From positions 1 through 61,292 of the forward strand of contig CANROE010000008.1 of NCBI GenBank assembly GCA_947632195.1: a stretch of 61,292 nucleotides of DNA, written 5' to 3'. The position numbers and the translations under genes were made by a program. The notes below the pieces were generated by a model. That model was not told the DNA's origin. It worked only from the letters and a program-made list of their open reading frames with translations, and searched no databases. The stretch comes from an uncultured Clostridia bacterium (GTDB taxonomy: Bacteria; Bacillota; Clostridia; Christensenellales; Borkfalkiaceae). Shown here piece after piece: positions 25,175 through 33,173 of the stretch (its first letter is position 1; each line of letters opens with the position of its first letter).

Positions 25175-25840
25175 ATGAAAGTTTTGATCGTAGACGACGA
25201 AGAAATGATCCGCGCCGTTCTTCGGGAATATATCGAGTTCGAGGGCGGAGAAGCGGACGAGGCGCAGGACGGCATGGAGGCGGTCAAAAAGTGCCGCGAT
25301 AACCGCTATGACGTCGTTTTGATGGATGTGATGATGCCCAAGCTCGACGGATTTTCCGCCGTAAAGGAGATCCGCAAATTCAGCGATATGCCCGTCATCA
25401 TGCTCTCGGCAAGAGGGGAGGAGTACGACAAGCTCTTCGGGTTCGAGCTCGGCTCGGACGACTATGTCACCAAGCCCTTCTCGCCCAAGGAAGTGATGGC
25501 GCGCATCCATGCGGTCATGAAACGGGCGGGCGGAGAAAAGAAGGCGCGCGACGTCTATGAATTTGAAGGGTTGAAGATCGATATGGCGGGCAGAAACGTC
25601 TATGTCGACGGCCGCCGCGCCGAACTGACTCCCAAAGAATACGAGCTCTTGTTCTATTTTGTGGAAAACGAAGGGGTGGCGCTCACGCGGGAGCGCCTCT
25701 TGAACCAGGTCTGGGGGTACGATTTTTACGGCGACGACCGCACTGTGGACACCCATGTCAAAATGCTGCGCGGAAATTTGAAGGAATACCGGAAATTTAT
25801 CGTCACGCTGCGGGGGCTCGGTTATAAATTTGAAACCTGA
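25175..25840 (+). CDS. OmpR/PhoB-family response regulator
   Basis: A 221-residue regulator. The receiver domain (1-115) has the acidic pair DDEE near residue 7, the phospho-acceptor Asp in VVLMDVMMP near 52, the switch Ser/Thr region MLSARGE and the lysine in TKPFSP. The C-terminal winged helix (about 125-221) ends in TVDTHVKMLRGNL...RGLGYKFE. The ATG at 25175 has an AGGAGG site; an in-frame ATG at 25160 does not. It is followed directly by its kinase. Targets are not deducible. Confidence 0.94.
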   Translation: MKVLIVDDEEMIRAVLREYIEFEGGEADEAQDGMEAVKKCRDNRYDVVLMDVMMPKLDGFSAVKEIRKFSDMPVIMLSARGEEYDKLFGFELGSDDYVTKPFSPKEVMARIHAVMKRAGGEKKARDVYEFEGLKIDMAGRNVYVDGRRAELTPKEYELLFYFVENEGVALTRERLLNQVWGYDFYGDDRTVDTHVKMLRGNLKEYRKFIVTLRGLGYKFET

Positions 25841-25841
25841 T

Positions 25842-27329
25842 ATGAAAAAGACGCAAAAAAAACAAAAAAGAGAAAAGAGACAGGCACGCACGCGCGCGCT
25901 CAATCTGAATCTCATCCTCTGGCTGAGTTTTCTGCTCTTCGCCGTTCTGCTGATCGCGCTCTTTGCCCTCGTCCAGAATTTCCAGCTCAACCGCCGCTAT
26001 TCCGAACAGATCAAAAAGAATTTGCAGGAAGCCGCGCAGAGCCTTCGGGAACGGCTTGAAAACAACAAACTGCCCCTCGCCCAGGAGAGCAAAATTTTGC
26101 TCTCCGTGACGAACGAGTACAACGTGAGCGTTTACCTCTTTTCCGCAGACGGAGAGATCGTCTTTCCCGACCTTCCCGAGGAAGAGGAGGACTTTCAGTC
26201 GATCATTTCGGAGATCCGTTCGAGTTTCGATAATTTCATAAAGGAAAACGAAGAAAACGGCAATGTGACGGATATGAAGAACGTTCACGCCGAGATCAAA
26301 ACAGATCACTCGGAGGGATACTCCTTTCTCCTCACCCAGAGCGAGGAAAAACAATATTATGTCTATCTGACGAGTTCCTTTGAACTGCTGCACCGCCTTT
26401 CCGCCGATATGAAGTGGTACACCCTCATAACCGCCCTGTTCGCTGTGGCGCTCTCCTTTGTGGTGAGCGGGTTTATGTCCATGCTCATCACGAAACCCGT
26501 CACCGAGGTCACCGAACGCGCCAAAGAACTTGCGCGGGGGAATTACGAGGGCAGCCGAGGAACGACCTATTTTTGCACCGAGCTGAACGAGCTGAGCCAA
26601 TCGCTCGATTATGCGAGCAGCGAGATCGGGAAAACGGATAAAATGCAGAAAGAGCTCATAGCCAATGTTTCGCACGATTTCAAAACTCCGCTCACCATGA
26701 TCAAGGCGTACGCCGCCATGATCCGCGAGATCTCCGGCAACGATCCCGAAAAGCGCGAAAAACACACGCAGATCATCATCGACGAAGCGGACAGGCTCGC
26801 CGCGCTCGTCGGGGACGTGCTCGACCTTTCGCGCTTGCAGACGGGGATCGACGAGACGGAGCGCACCGTGTTCAATCTCACGGAGGACGTCTATGCGGTC
26901 GCGGGCAGATTCGGCTACCTCACCGAAACGCAGGGGTTTACGCTCGAAACAGAGATAGACGAAGATATCTATACTTATGCGGGCAAGGCGCGCGTCGAGC
27001 AGGTGCTCTACAACCTCATCGGGAATGCGTTCAACTATACGGGAGAGGATAAGCGAGTGACCGTAAGGCTCAAACGGCAGAGAACATGTGCGCGCTTTGA
27101 GGTGGAGGACACGGGGAAAGGCATTCCGCCCGAGGAGATCGACACCATTTGGGAGCGGTATTACCGTTCCTCCGAAATGCACAAACGCCCCGTGCAGGGG
27201 ACGGGGCTGGGGCTCTCCATCGTAAAGAGCGTCCTTTTGAAATATTCCATTCCCTTCGGCGTGCAGTCGGAGGACGGAAAGGGAAGCTGCTTTTGGGTGG
27301 ACTTTCCGCTCCCGCCCGATGAATCGTGA
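25842..27329 (+). CDS. Membrane sensor histidine kinase
   Basis: A 495-residue kinase with two membrane helices (about 21-45 and 190-215) enclosing an acidic extracellular sensor of about 145 residues. It continues with a HAMP linker, the HisKA box NVSHDFKTPLTMIKAY with the phospho-His near 278, and an ATPase domain with LIGNAFNYT, DTGKGIP and GTGLGLSI. The ATG follows the regulator stop by one base, so the pair is coupled. The signal is unknown; the acidic sensor could bind cations or cationic peptides. Confidence 0.94.
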   Translation: MKKTQKKQKREKRQARTRALNLNLILWLSFLLFAVLLIALFALVQNFQLNRRYSEQIKKNLQEAAQSLRERLENNKLPLAQESKILLSVTNEYNVSVYLFSADGEIVFPDLPEEEEDFQSIISEIRSSFDNFIKENEENGNVTDMKNVHAEIKTDHSEGYSFLLTQSEEKQYYVYLTSSFELLHRLSADMKWYTLITALFAVALSFVVSGFMSMLITKPVTEVTERAKELARGNYEGSRGTTYFCTELNELSQSLDYASSEIGKTDKMQKELIANVSHDFKTPLTMIKAYAAMIREISGNDPEKREKHTQIIIDEADRLAALVGDVLDLSRLQTGIDETERTVFNLTEDVYAVAGRFGYLTETQGFTLETEIDEDIYTYAGKARVEQVLYNLIGNAFNYTGEDKRVTVRLKRQRTCARFEVEDTGKGIPPEEIDTIWERYYRSSEMHKRPVQGTGLGLSIVKSVLLKYSIPFGVQSEDGKGSCFWVDFPLPPDES

Positions 27330-27391
27330 CCGAGCGCGGCGCCGGTTTTCCCGAAAATTCGGAAAAGAGGAAAAAATTTACGAAATGCCTC

Positions 27392-27420
27392 TTGACAATC
27401 TCTTGAAACTCATTTATAAT
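27392..27420 (+). promoter_or_regulatory. Strong promoter of a candidate small RNA
   Basis: -35 TTGACA (27392-27397), 17-bp spacer, -10 TATAAT (27415-27420). This is a perfect sigma-A consensus with no convincing ORF downstream before a terminator. Confidence 0.8.
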
Positions 27421-27426
27421 AAGATA

Positions 27427-27527
27427 CACTGAAATTGGGAAAACGAGGGTCGCGCTGTGGGGAGCGGGAGCTTCGCAAAGGTTCTTTTTGAAAAACAGCC
27501 TGCGGAAGAGCAGGCTGTTTTCATGTT
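27427..27527 (+). ncRNA. Candidate small RNA of about 100 nt
   Basis: A consensus promoter ends at 27420, and a 10-bp terminator hairpin (27494-27503 with 27510-27519) followed by a T-rich tail closes the unit. No short ORF looks credible: the only frame with a start (a GTG at 27457) runs antisense through the neighbouring membrane gene. The body contains a GGGTCGCGC stretch and a G-rich GGGGAGCGGGAGC segment. It matches no RNA family I can recognise (not SRP, 6S, tmRNA or RNase P). Confidence 0.45.
27494..27526. terminator. Bidirectional terminator
   Basis: AACAGCCTGC/GCAGGCTGTT with a 6-nt loop and T runs on both strands. It serves the candidate small RNA and the convergent membrane protein gene. 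Confidence 0.8.
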
Positions 27528-27546
27528 TTTATGGCTGTTTTTTGAT

Positions 27547-28338
27547 TTATGCGGGCTCCTTCGTGCGCTCTCTGACGCGCAGGGCGTTGAGTTCTGCGAT
27601 GCGCCCCGTGAAGGTCGTGGCAGGGTCCCGCCGTTTGAGCGTCTCGGTGAATTTCGCCGTAACGAGCGCATAGATACAGAAAATGGGCACGGCGCCGAGG
27701 TTTGTTTCGAGCAGGGAATTGACGACGAGGGTGGTGATCTTTTGTCCCCAATCGGCGATCTCTGCACTGCGGATTCCGCCGATGAGCAGAGAGAATTCCC
27801 AGGCGAACTGTACCAAAATGCCGATCGAAAGCATCCAAAGGAGGGGAAAGCGCTTTGCTCTGTCCTTTTGGAACAGGTTATAACCGATCGCCGCAGCATA
27901 GCCGAGTACGAGAATGAGCGCCATATAGCCGTGATAGGAGCCCGTCGTGCGCTGGATCTTGATAGGAGTAAGGCTCTGACCGAAGGTGTTTGCAATGAGC
28001 GGTGCGGCGATCCACCATGTCACGATGAGAAGGGACCATTCAAGCAGATGTTTATCCTTGGCATACCACAGCCATATCCAGACGAAGTTGGTGATCCCGT
28101 AGCTCATGCTCATCCAAAGGAGTACCCAAAAGAGATCGCCTCCCTCGATCGAGCGGGAATGGGTGAGCAGATGAAAGATCCCGTAATCGACGACCATATA
28201 CAGTACGCCGCCGAAAATGCCCCAAATAAGGGTGAGATATTTGCGTTTCACTGCAAGCAATACGCACAGTGCGACCAAAAATACGATGTCGAGATAGATA
28301 TAAAGGGGGTTGAAAACCCTCTGCGCAATGATTTCCAC
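27547..28338 (-). CDS. Seven-helix membrane protein, function unknown
   Basis: A 263-residue protein with about seven hydrophobic segments evenly spaced from residue 10 to 225, several Trp-rich (WIWLWYAKD, IVTWWIAAP). A charged tail follows. The GTG start at 28338 has an AGAGGAG site and a consensus promoter 27 bp further up. I do not recognise the family. It is monocistronic. Confidence 0.75.
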   Translation of the reverse strand: MEIIAQRVFNPLYIYLDIVFLVALCVLLAVKRKYLTLIWGIFGGVLYMVVDYGIFHLLTHSRSIEGGDLFWVLLWMSMSYGITNFVWIWLWYAKDKHLLEWSLLIVTWWIAAPLIANTFGQSLTPIKIQRTTGSYHGYMALILVLGYAAAIGYNLFQKDRAKRFPLLWMLSIGILVQFAWEFSLLIGGIRSAEIADWGQKITTLVVNSLLETNLGAVPIFCIYALVTAKFTETLKRRDPATTFTGRIAELNALRVRERTKEPA

Positions 28339-28364
28339 AGCGCGCTCCTCTTTTGTTTTTTGTC

Positions 28365-28393
28365 ATTTTATCATATTACAATTTGAATGTCAA
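28365..28393 (-). promoter_or_regulatory. Consensus promoter with a duplicated -35 region
   Basis: Minus-strand -35 TTGACA (28388-28393), 17-bp spacer, -10 TAAAAT (28365-28370). The 21 bp around the -35 box are tandemly duplicated (about 28383-28424), giving a second TTGACA further upstream that lacks its own -10. Confidence 0.8.
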
Positions 28394-28453
28394 GAGGATC
28401 GCGTTGAATGTCAAGAGGATCGCGCCGAAAGAAACCGTTCGGCGGGCGGCGGG

Positions 28454-28846
28454 TTATACGGTCGGCTCGGGAAGGGGCTGTACGGGGCGGATGGGCAGTT
28501 TGGGCGGGAACAGGCGGCGGGAAGGTTTCCCGTGCGGAAGGGGACGCCTCGTGTGGGGCTCGCCCTGCCCGGGACAGTCGCCGTCGGGGCAGCCGTTGTC
28601 CTGTTTGGGACAGTCACCATCGGGGCAATCGTCGTCTTGTTTCGGACAGTTGCCGTCGGGGCAACCGTCGTCTTGTTTCGGACAGTTGCCGTCGGGGCAG
28701 CTGTTATCGTCGGGGCAGTCACCATCGGGGCATTCCGAAATCTGGCGTTGTTCGGGCGCGCTTTGTTTGGTAACGTCCGAGCTGCAAGCCGCCGCGCCGC
28801 ACAGGCAAAAGAGCGAGAGCAACAAACTCAAAATTTTCTTTTTCAT
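28454..28846 (-). CDS. Cys-rich acidic repeat lipoprotein
   Basis: A 130-residue protein. A signal peptide with a lipobox-like GAAAC ends at Cys21. Residues 37-95 are tandem 12-residue repeats of the form CPDG(D/N)CPKQD(D/N)(G/D), giving about ten regularly spaced cysteines amid Asp. The last 35 residues are Pro/Arg-rich and look unrelated. Cys-Asp spacing suggests metal binding or disulfide cross-linking on the cell surface, but that is inference. It is divergent from the TM1266 gene. No clear terminator follows. Confidence 0.65.
   Translation of the reverse strand: MKKKILSLLLSLFCLCGAAACSSDVTKQSAPEQRQISECPDGDCPDDNSCPDGNCPKQDDGCPDGNCPKQDDDCPDGDCPKQDNGCPDGDCPGQGEPHTRRPLPHGKPSRRLFPPKLPIRPVQPLPEPTV
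28545..28735 (-). repeat. 36-bp tandem repeats inside the Cys-rich lipoprotein
   Basis: About four to five imperfect 36-bp units encode the CPDG(D/N)CPKQ repeats. Units differ at a few third positions and at D/N codons. Confidence 0.75.
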
Positions 28847-28882
28847 ATTCGCAGTATGCGAAAAGTTTTTGGAAATATTCTC

Positions 28883-28911
28883 TTGCTTTTTTCACAAACG
28901 TATGCTATAAT
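28883..28911 (+). promoter_or_regulatory. Promoter of the TM1266-like gene
   Basis: -35 TTGCTT (28883-28888), 17-bp spacer, -10 TATAAT (28906-28911). The leader of about 110 nt contains a GCGCAAGCG...GCGCCG hairpin. Confidence 0.75.
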
Positions 28912-29029
28912 AGTCATGTTCCTGAGCGGAAAGAGTGATCTGACGGCGAAGGGGTGAAAAGTCAAGAATTTTTTGCGCAAGCGTTTGCGCCGTTCTCCTT
29001 TTGCCCTCGCCGCAAAGGGGGATTTTTTT

Positions 29030-29278
29030 ATGGAAGAAAAACGCATCGCCGTGCTCTCCGTGATTTTGGAAAAGCGGGAAGAGGCGGCAAAGCTCAACGC
29101 CCTGCTTTCGGAGTACGGAGAATACATTGTCGGCAGAATGGGGATACCTTATCATGAAAAAGAGGTCTCCGTGATCTGCGTCGTCATGGACGCTCCCGCC
29201 GGAGCCATCAACGCCTTGACGGGCAAGATCGGCCAGCTCGACGGCGTGACCGCGAAAACGTTGTTTAGCAAGTACTAA
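29030..29278 (+). CDS. TM1266-type iron-only hydrogenase system putative regulator
   Basis: An 82-residue ACT/NikR-C-like protein. IAVLSVILEKREEAAKLNALLSEYGEYIVGRMGIPY followed by VSVICVVMDAPAGAINALTGKIGQLDGV is typical of the small family found with [FeFe]-hydrogenase maturation genes. The start at 29030 has a GGGGG site; an upstream in-frame ATG lies in the leader hairpin. No hydrogenase gene is in this window. The role as regulator is predicted from family context, not shown. Confidence 0.85.
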   Translation: MEEKRIAVLSVILEKREEAAKLNALLSEYGEYIVGRMGIPYHEKEVSVICVVMDAPAGAINALTGKIGQLDGVTAKTLFSKY

Positions 29279-29279
29279 G

Positions 29280-30110
29280 TTCACGAAAAATCTTTTGCTT
29301 GCGCCATCCCTTGGCTCCCCCCTTGAGGGGGAGCTGTCACGAAGAAAGTGAGTGACTGAGGGGGTGTCACTACGAAAATAATTGTGCGAGGAAATTTTCT
29401 CCCTCGCCTTAACTTGCTTATCCTCTCGTTCGTTTCATCGGACACTAAGCCGCAAGAATGCGGCAAATTGTGGGCGCGCAGCGCAAAGCGTGGTTTTGCT
29501 CGCGCAAGTAATTTGGGAACCATCGAAACTATTCCCCAATGTCATTTCGAGCTTGTCGAGAAATCTCTACCGCTTTATAACAAAGTGAGATTTCTCCACG
29601 CGGTCGCTTCGCTCCCTTGGTCGAAATGACAATCAGAAACGGAGCAGCTTAAAAAAAGATTTTAAAAAATGTCATGTCGAGCCACCGAGGAACGAGGTGT
29701 GTCGAGAAATCTCTACCGCTTTATAACAAAGTGAGATTTCTCCACGCGGTCGCTCCGCGCCCTTGGTCGAAATGACAGTTAGAACTGCGGCGGGGCGAAA
29801 TGACAAATAAAGAAGCGCGGGCGAAATGACAAAATTGGGACAGCAAGAAAATTGTCCCCCCCTTTCGGCACTGCGTGCCACTTTCCCCCGCTCTGCGAGG
29901 GACAGCGATACATGCCTCCCCCCAACTTGTTGGGGGGGAGGGTAGGGAAGGGGGCACCTTATTTTTTTACATGAGTAACCCTCCCCCTTCCGGCTCACTA
30001 CGTTCGCCGCTGTCCTCCGCTCTGCGGGGGACAGCGAGGCTGAGATTTCTCGATTCCGCTTCGCTCCACTCGAAATGACAGCATGGAAATACGGGAAAAA
30101 TAAAAATCCT
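29280..30110. repeat. Intergenic block of interspersed repeats
   Basis: About 830 bp without a credible gene. It holds a family-B copy (29280-29512), two family-A palindromes with terminal GTCATTTCGA/TCGAAATGAC (29541-29630 and 29671-29776), several partial TCGAAATGAC ends (29770-29840, 30035-30085), and CCCCTC-rich short palindromes (29855-30030). Confidence 0.75.
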
Positions 30111-30149
30111 TTACACAATCAATAAAAATCTTTTTAGGAGATAACCGAT

Positions 30150-31196
30150 ATGAAAAAATTATTTGCTGGAATTTTGGCAACTGCGCTCCTCGCGGGCGCG
30201 ATGGCGGGCGTCACTGCCTGCGGCGGCAACGACCGCTCGAAGACGTGGCGGCAAGAAACCCTCGAAGTTTACTCTCCCGACGGCGCGCCCGCGCTCTCGC
30301 TCTGCTATGCGATCTCCGAAGAGGACAAGAAAAAGGACGAACTCTTCGACTTCGACATCGTGAATGCGGACACCATCACCACCTACGTCACGGGTGCAAA
30401 CCCCAAAGCGGACATCTGCGTGCTCCCCGTGAGCGATGCGGCAAAGGTGCTCGGCACGGGTTCCGCCTATCAAATGCTCGGCACTGTCACGAACGGCAAT
30501 CTCTATTTCCTCACGACGGGCGACAACGCCGTCCTCACTGCGGAGAACCTCAAAACGTCGCTTGTCGGCAAAAAAGTGGGTGTGGTGCAGCTTCCCAAAG
30601 TCCCCGGCCTTACCTTGCAGGTCGTTTTGAGCAAGTACAACATTCCTTACCAGACGATCGAGAGTGCGCAGGCGGAAGGGGACGCAGCAAAAGTCAACCT
30701 CGTCGCCTTCACCCCCGAAAACGTGACTCCTGCGGGCGGGTGCGATTACTATCTCTGCCCCGAACCCGCCGCGAGCGCAAAGATCAAGGGCACCGCGACC
30801 GCAGCCAAGCCTTTCAAAATGGCGGGCGACCTGCAAGCCCTTTACGGCCAAGAGGGTGGGTACCCGCAGGCGGCTGTCGTCGCCAAGAAGAGCGCCATCG
30901 AGAATTATCCCGAGCACATCAAGACCTTCCTCGGGTATCTTGAAAAGAGCGCTGAATTCCTCGAAAATGCGTCCGTGCAGGACATTTTGCACCTTCTCGA
31001 CGAGGAACGCGAGGACGGCGTCACTCCTTCGTTCAGCGATAAAAATCTGACAAAAGAGGTCGTTTCCCGCTGCTCCGTCCGCTTTACGGCGACCAAAAAT
31101 TGCAAGGATAAAGTGGTGAGTTTCCTCGATAAACTCATTGCCGTCAACCCCAACTCCACCGCAAAACCTGCGGACGCATTCTTCTACATGGGTTAA
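30150..31196 (+). CDS. ABC transporter substrate-binding lipoprotein (NitT/TauT-like)
   Basis: A 348-residue lipoprotein with a VTAC lipobox at Cys24. The domain resembles the NMT1/SsuA-type periplasmic fold: EVYSPDGAPALSL opening, a VGKKVGVVQLPKVPGLTLQVVLSKYNI segment, and a helical C-terminus. An AGGAG site precedes the ATG. It heads a substrate-binding, permease, ATPase operon. Such systems import nitrate, sulfonates, bicarbonate or thiamine precursors; no riboswitch or metabolic neighbour tells which. Confidence 0.85.
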   Translation: MKKLFAGILATALLAGAMAGVTACGGNDRSKTWRQETLEVYSPDGAPALSLCYAISEEDKKKDELFDFDIVNADTITTYVTGANPKADICVLPVSDAAKVLGTGSAYQMLGTVTNGNLYFLTTGDNAVLTAENLKTSLVGKKVGVVQLPKVPGLTLQVVLSKYNIPYQTIESAQAEGDAAKVNLVAFTPENVTPAGGCDYYLCPEPAASAKIKGTATAAKPFKMAGDLQALYGQEGGYPQAAVVAKKSAIENYPEHIKTFLGYLEKSAEFLENASVQDILHLLDEEREDGVTPSFSDKNLTKEVVSRCSVRFTATKNCKDKVVSFLDKLIAVNPNSTAKPADAFFYMG

Positions 31197-31199
31197 GTT

Positions 31200-31228
31200 T
31201 TGAAAAAGGAACTGTGAAAAAGGAACTG
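31200..31228 (+). repeat. 14-bp tandem duplication at the permease start
   Basis: TGAAAAAGGAACTG occurs twice in a row. The second copy carries the permease GTG start. The first forms a five-codon mini-frame (TTG start) whose TGA overlaps that GTG. Confidence 0.7.
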
Positions 31229-31957
31229 TTGTTTTCGGCGCTCGCGCTCCTGTTTTTGTGGGCGGCGTGGCTGATCGCTGCGGCGGTCGTGCGCAACGAA
31301 TATGTGCTCCCTTCCTTTTGGGACGCATGCCGTGAAATGGGGCGGCTCTTTTTAGACGCCGCCTTTTGGCGCGCACTCGGAAATACCCTTCTCCGCACCC
31401 TTCTTGCCTTTTTGTTTTCAATTCTGCTTGGCGTGGGGTTGGCGCTCCTTGCCAACCTCCACAGAGCGGTGCGGGCGTTTTTTGCGCCGATCGTCTCCGT
31501 TCTACGCACCGTGCCGACCATGGCGATCATCCTCATCTTGCTCATCTGGACGAATCCCCGCGTCGCGCCCGTCATTGTCTCGCTTTTGGTGCTCTTTCCA
31601 TCCTTTTATGCGGCGACGCTCGCCGCCCTCGACGAGGTGGAGGCGGGCTATGGAGAGCTTGCGCGGGCGTTCGGCGTTGGCGCGGGCAGAAAACTTGTCA
31701 AAATGTATCTCCCGCTCGTTTCGCCGCCCGTGCTCAAACAGGCGGGTGGGATCTTTTCGATGGGACTGAAAATCACCATCTCGGGCGAAGTGCTCGCCAA
31801 TACTTACAGGAGCCTCGGCGGACTCATGCAGGAGGCGAAAATGTTTACGCAGATGCCCACCCTCATGGCGCTTACCCTGTTCAGCATTGTTGCGGGTTTT
31901 TTGCTTGAAGGGATGTGCTTGCTTGGCTATAAACTCATTGTGAGGTGGCGCGCATGA
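31214..31957 (+). CDS. ABC transporter permease (NitT/TauT type)
   Basis: A 247-residue membrane protein with about six helices. The EAA loop (ELARAFGVGAGRKLVKMYLPLVSPPVL) in the second half contacts the ATPase. The GTG start follows an AAAGGA site within a 14-bp tandem duplication. It overlaps the ATPase gene by 4 bp (ATGA). It forms one importer with the genes on either side. Confidence 0.92.
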   Translation: MKKELLFSALALLFLWAAWLIAAAVVRNEYVLPSFWDACREMGRLFLDAAFWRALGNTLLRTLLAFLFSILLGVGLALLANLHRAVRAFFAPIVSVLRTVPTMAIILILLIWTNPRVAPVIVSLLVLFPSFYAATLAALDEVEAGYGELARAFGVGAGRKLVKMYLPLVSPPVLKQAGGIFSMGLKITISGEVLANTYRSLGGLMQEAKMFTQMPTLMALTLFSIVAGFLLEGMCLLGYKLIVRWRA

Positions 31958-32640
31958 TTCTGCAAAATGTTCAAAAGTATTACGGCGAGAAGGCCGCGTT
32001 GAAGAATATCGACCTCACGTTTGAGGAGGGGAAGATCACGGCGGTGCTCGGCGAGAGCGGCGCGGGAAAGACCACCCTTTTGCGCATTTTGGCGGGAATG
32101 CTCCCCTTTGAAGGGGAAGTGGACGGGACAAGCGGCAAAAACCCCAAGCGTAGAGAGGGGTGCAGCTATCTTTTTCAGGACTGTATGCTACTTCCCAACC
32201 TCACGGCGGAGGGGAATTGTAAATTCGTTCTGCCCAAGGAGGAGTGGGGCAAGATCGGCGAAATGCTCGTCCGCGTTGGGCTCGGGGGACGGGAAAACGC
32301 CCTGCCGCACGAACTCTCGGGAGGGGAGAAACAGCGGGTCTCCATTGCGCGCGCCTTTCTGTTCCCGCACGATCTGCTTCTCATGGACGAGCCCTTTTCC
32401 TCCCTTGATCTTGCCATCAAACGCTCGCTCATAAACCTTGTGTTTGAACTGTGGAAAGAGAAAAACAGCACCATCGTATTTGTCACCCACGACGTGCGGG
32501 AGGCGGCTCTGCTTGCCCACCGTGCTATCGTGTTAAAGCATGGGGAGATCGCCCTCGATGTGCAAATCGGCGCGCCCTTCCCGCGCGATTTTCTTGCTCC
32601 GCCCGAGGAGGAAACTTTGCTCATGCAGGCGCTGTTATAG
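31954..32640 (+). CDS. ABC transporter ATP-binding protein (NitT/TauT type)
   Basis: A 228-residue ATPase with Walker A GESGAGKTT near residue 35, Q-loop FQDCML, signature LSGGEKQRVSIARA, Walker B LLLMDEPFSS and H-loop VTHD. It powers the importer encoded just upstream. The ATG at 31954 with an AGGTGG site overlaps the permease stop. An alternative GTG at 31945 adds three residues and is less likely. Confidence 0.94.
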   Translation: MILQNVQKYYGEKAALKNIDLTFEEGKITAVLGESGAGKTTLLRILAGMLPFEGEVDGTSGKNPKRREGCSYLFQDCMLLPNLTAEGNCKFVLPKEEWGKIGEMLVRVGLGGRENALPHELSGGEKQRVSIARAFLFPHDLLLMDEPFSSLDLAIKRSLINLVFELWKEKNSTIVFVTHDVREAALLAHRAIVLKHGEIALDVQIGAPFPRDFLAPPEEETLLMQALL

Positions 32641-32689
32641 TCGCGTATAAATTTTCTTGCGGAATTTTGAAATTTCTTTTGAATATCGC

Positions 32690-32718
32690 TTGACTTTTGG
32701 CGCATATTTTGTTATGCT
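32690..32718 (+). promoter_or_regulatory. Promoter of tRNA-Thr(GGT)
   Basis: -35 TTGACT (32690-32695), 17-bp spacer, -10 TATGCT (32713-32718), 55 bp before the tRNA. Confidence 0.75.
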
Positions 32719-32773
32719 AACAAACGTTGTTGGTGCATGCTATGTGTTGCGCGTCCAACAGTGAATTTAAAAT

Positions 32774-32846
<73 letters not shown>

Positions 32847-32849
<3 letters not shown>

Positions 32850-32912
32850 CGGAAAAAGGGAACGCAAAATGCGTTCCCTTTTTCCGTGGGAATGTCGCTC
32901 GGACTGCCGACC
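32847..32912 (+). terminator. Terminator of tRNA-Thr with an antisense T-arm copy
   Basis: A perfect 20-bp stem (32847-32866 with 32870-32889, loop AAA) starts in the tRNA's CCA. Eight bases later 32898-32912 is the exact reverse complement of 15 bases of the tRNA D-side T arm (32818-32832). Confidence 0.75.
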
Positions 32913-32918
32913 GAAAAG

Positions 32919-32962
32919 AGGGCTCCCGCAAAAAGACGAAGTATTTTTGTGGGAAGAGGAGG
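32919..32962. repeat. Family-C palindrome next to tRNA-Thr
   Basis: GGGCTCCC...GAAGTATTTTTGTGGGAAGAGGA, homologous to 1769-1818 beside tRNA-Val. Both copies are within about 120 bp of a tRNA 3' end. Confidence 0.6.
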
Positions 32963-33023
32963 CGCCGCCTGAAAGGGGAGCTTTTCGTAAGAAAAGCGTG
33001 GAAAGCAGGCGTGCGGCGACGAA

Positions 33024-33130
33024 GTCCGAGTCTGCTCATCAGCTCCACTGAAAAAGGGAACGCAAAATGCGTTCCCTTTTTCAGTGGGAATAACTTGTCG
33101 CTCGGACTGCCGACCGAAAAGAGGTTTTTT
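33024..33130 (+). repeat. Duplicate of the tRNA-Thr 3' end plus terminator
   Basis: 33024-33048 repeats 25 bases of the tRNA-Thr 3' end (32826-32850), with an offset of 198 bp. It is followed by a second 20-bp hairpin (33045-33064 with 33068-33087) and the same antisense CTCGGACTGCCGACC (33101-33115), then a T6 run. Two stem positions differ between copies and the change is compensatory (GG/CC to TG/CA), so pairing is perfect in both. Confidence 0.85.
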
Positions 33131-33173
33131 ATCTACCTGACTATATTTCATTTCGTCCAGCCATTCTCAATTT

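Noticed and set aside
27457..28386. Plus-strand 309-codon open frame starting GTG with a plausible ribosome-binding site
   Set aside because: Its body is antisense to a multi-helix membrane protein gene with its own consensus promoter, and the encoded peptide has no family features. It also contains the terminator at 27494-27519.
29855..30030. CCCCCTC-rich palindromes considered as a riboswitch leader for the ABC importer
   Set aside because: They are the same low-information repeats found in other gaps, and no TPP, SAM or other riboswitch core motif is visible before 30150.
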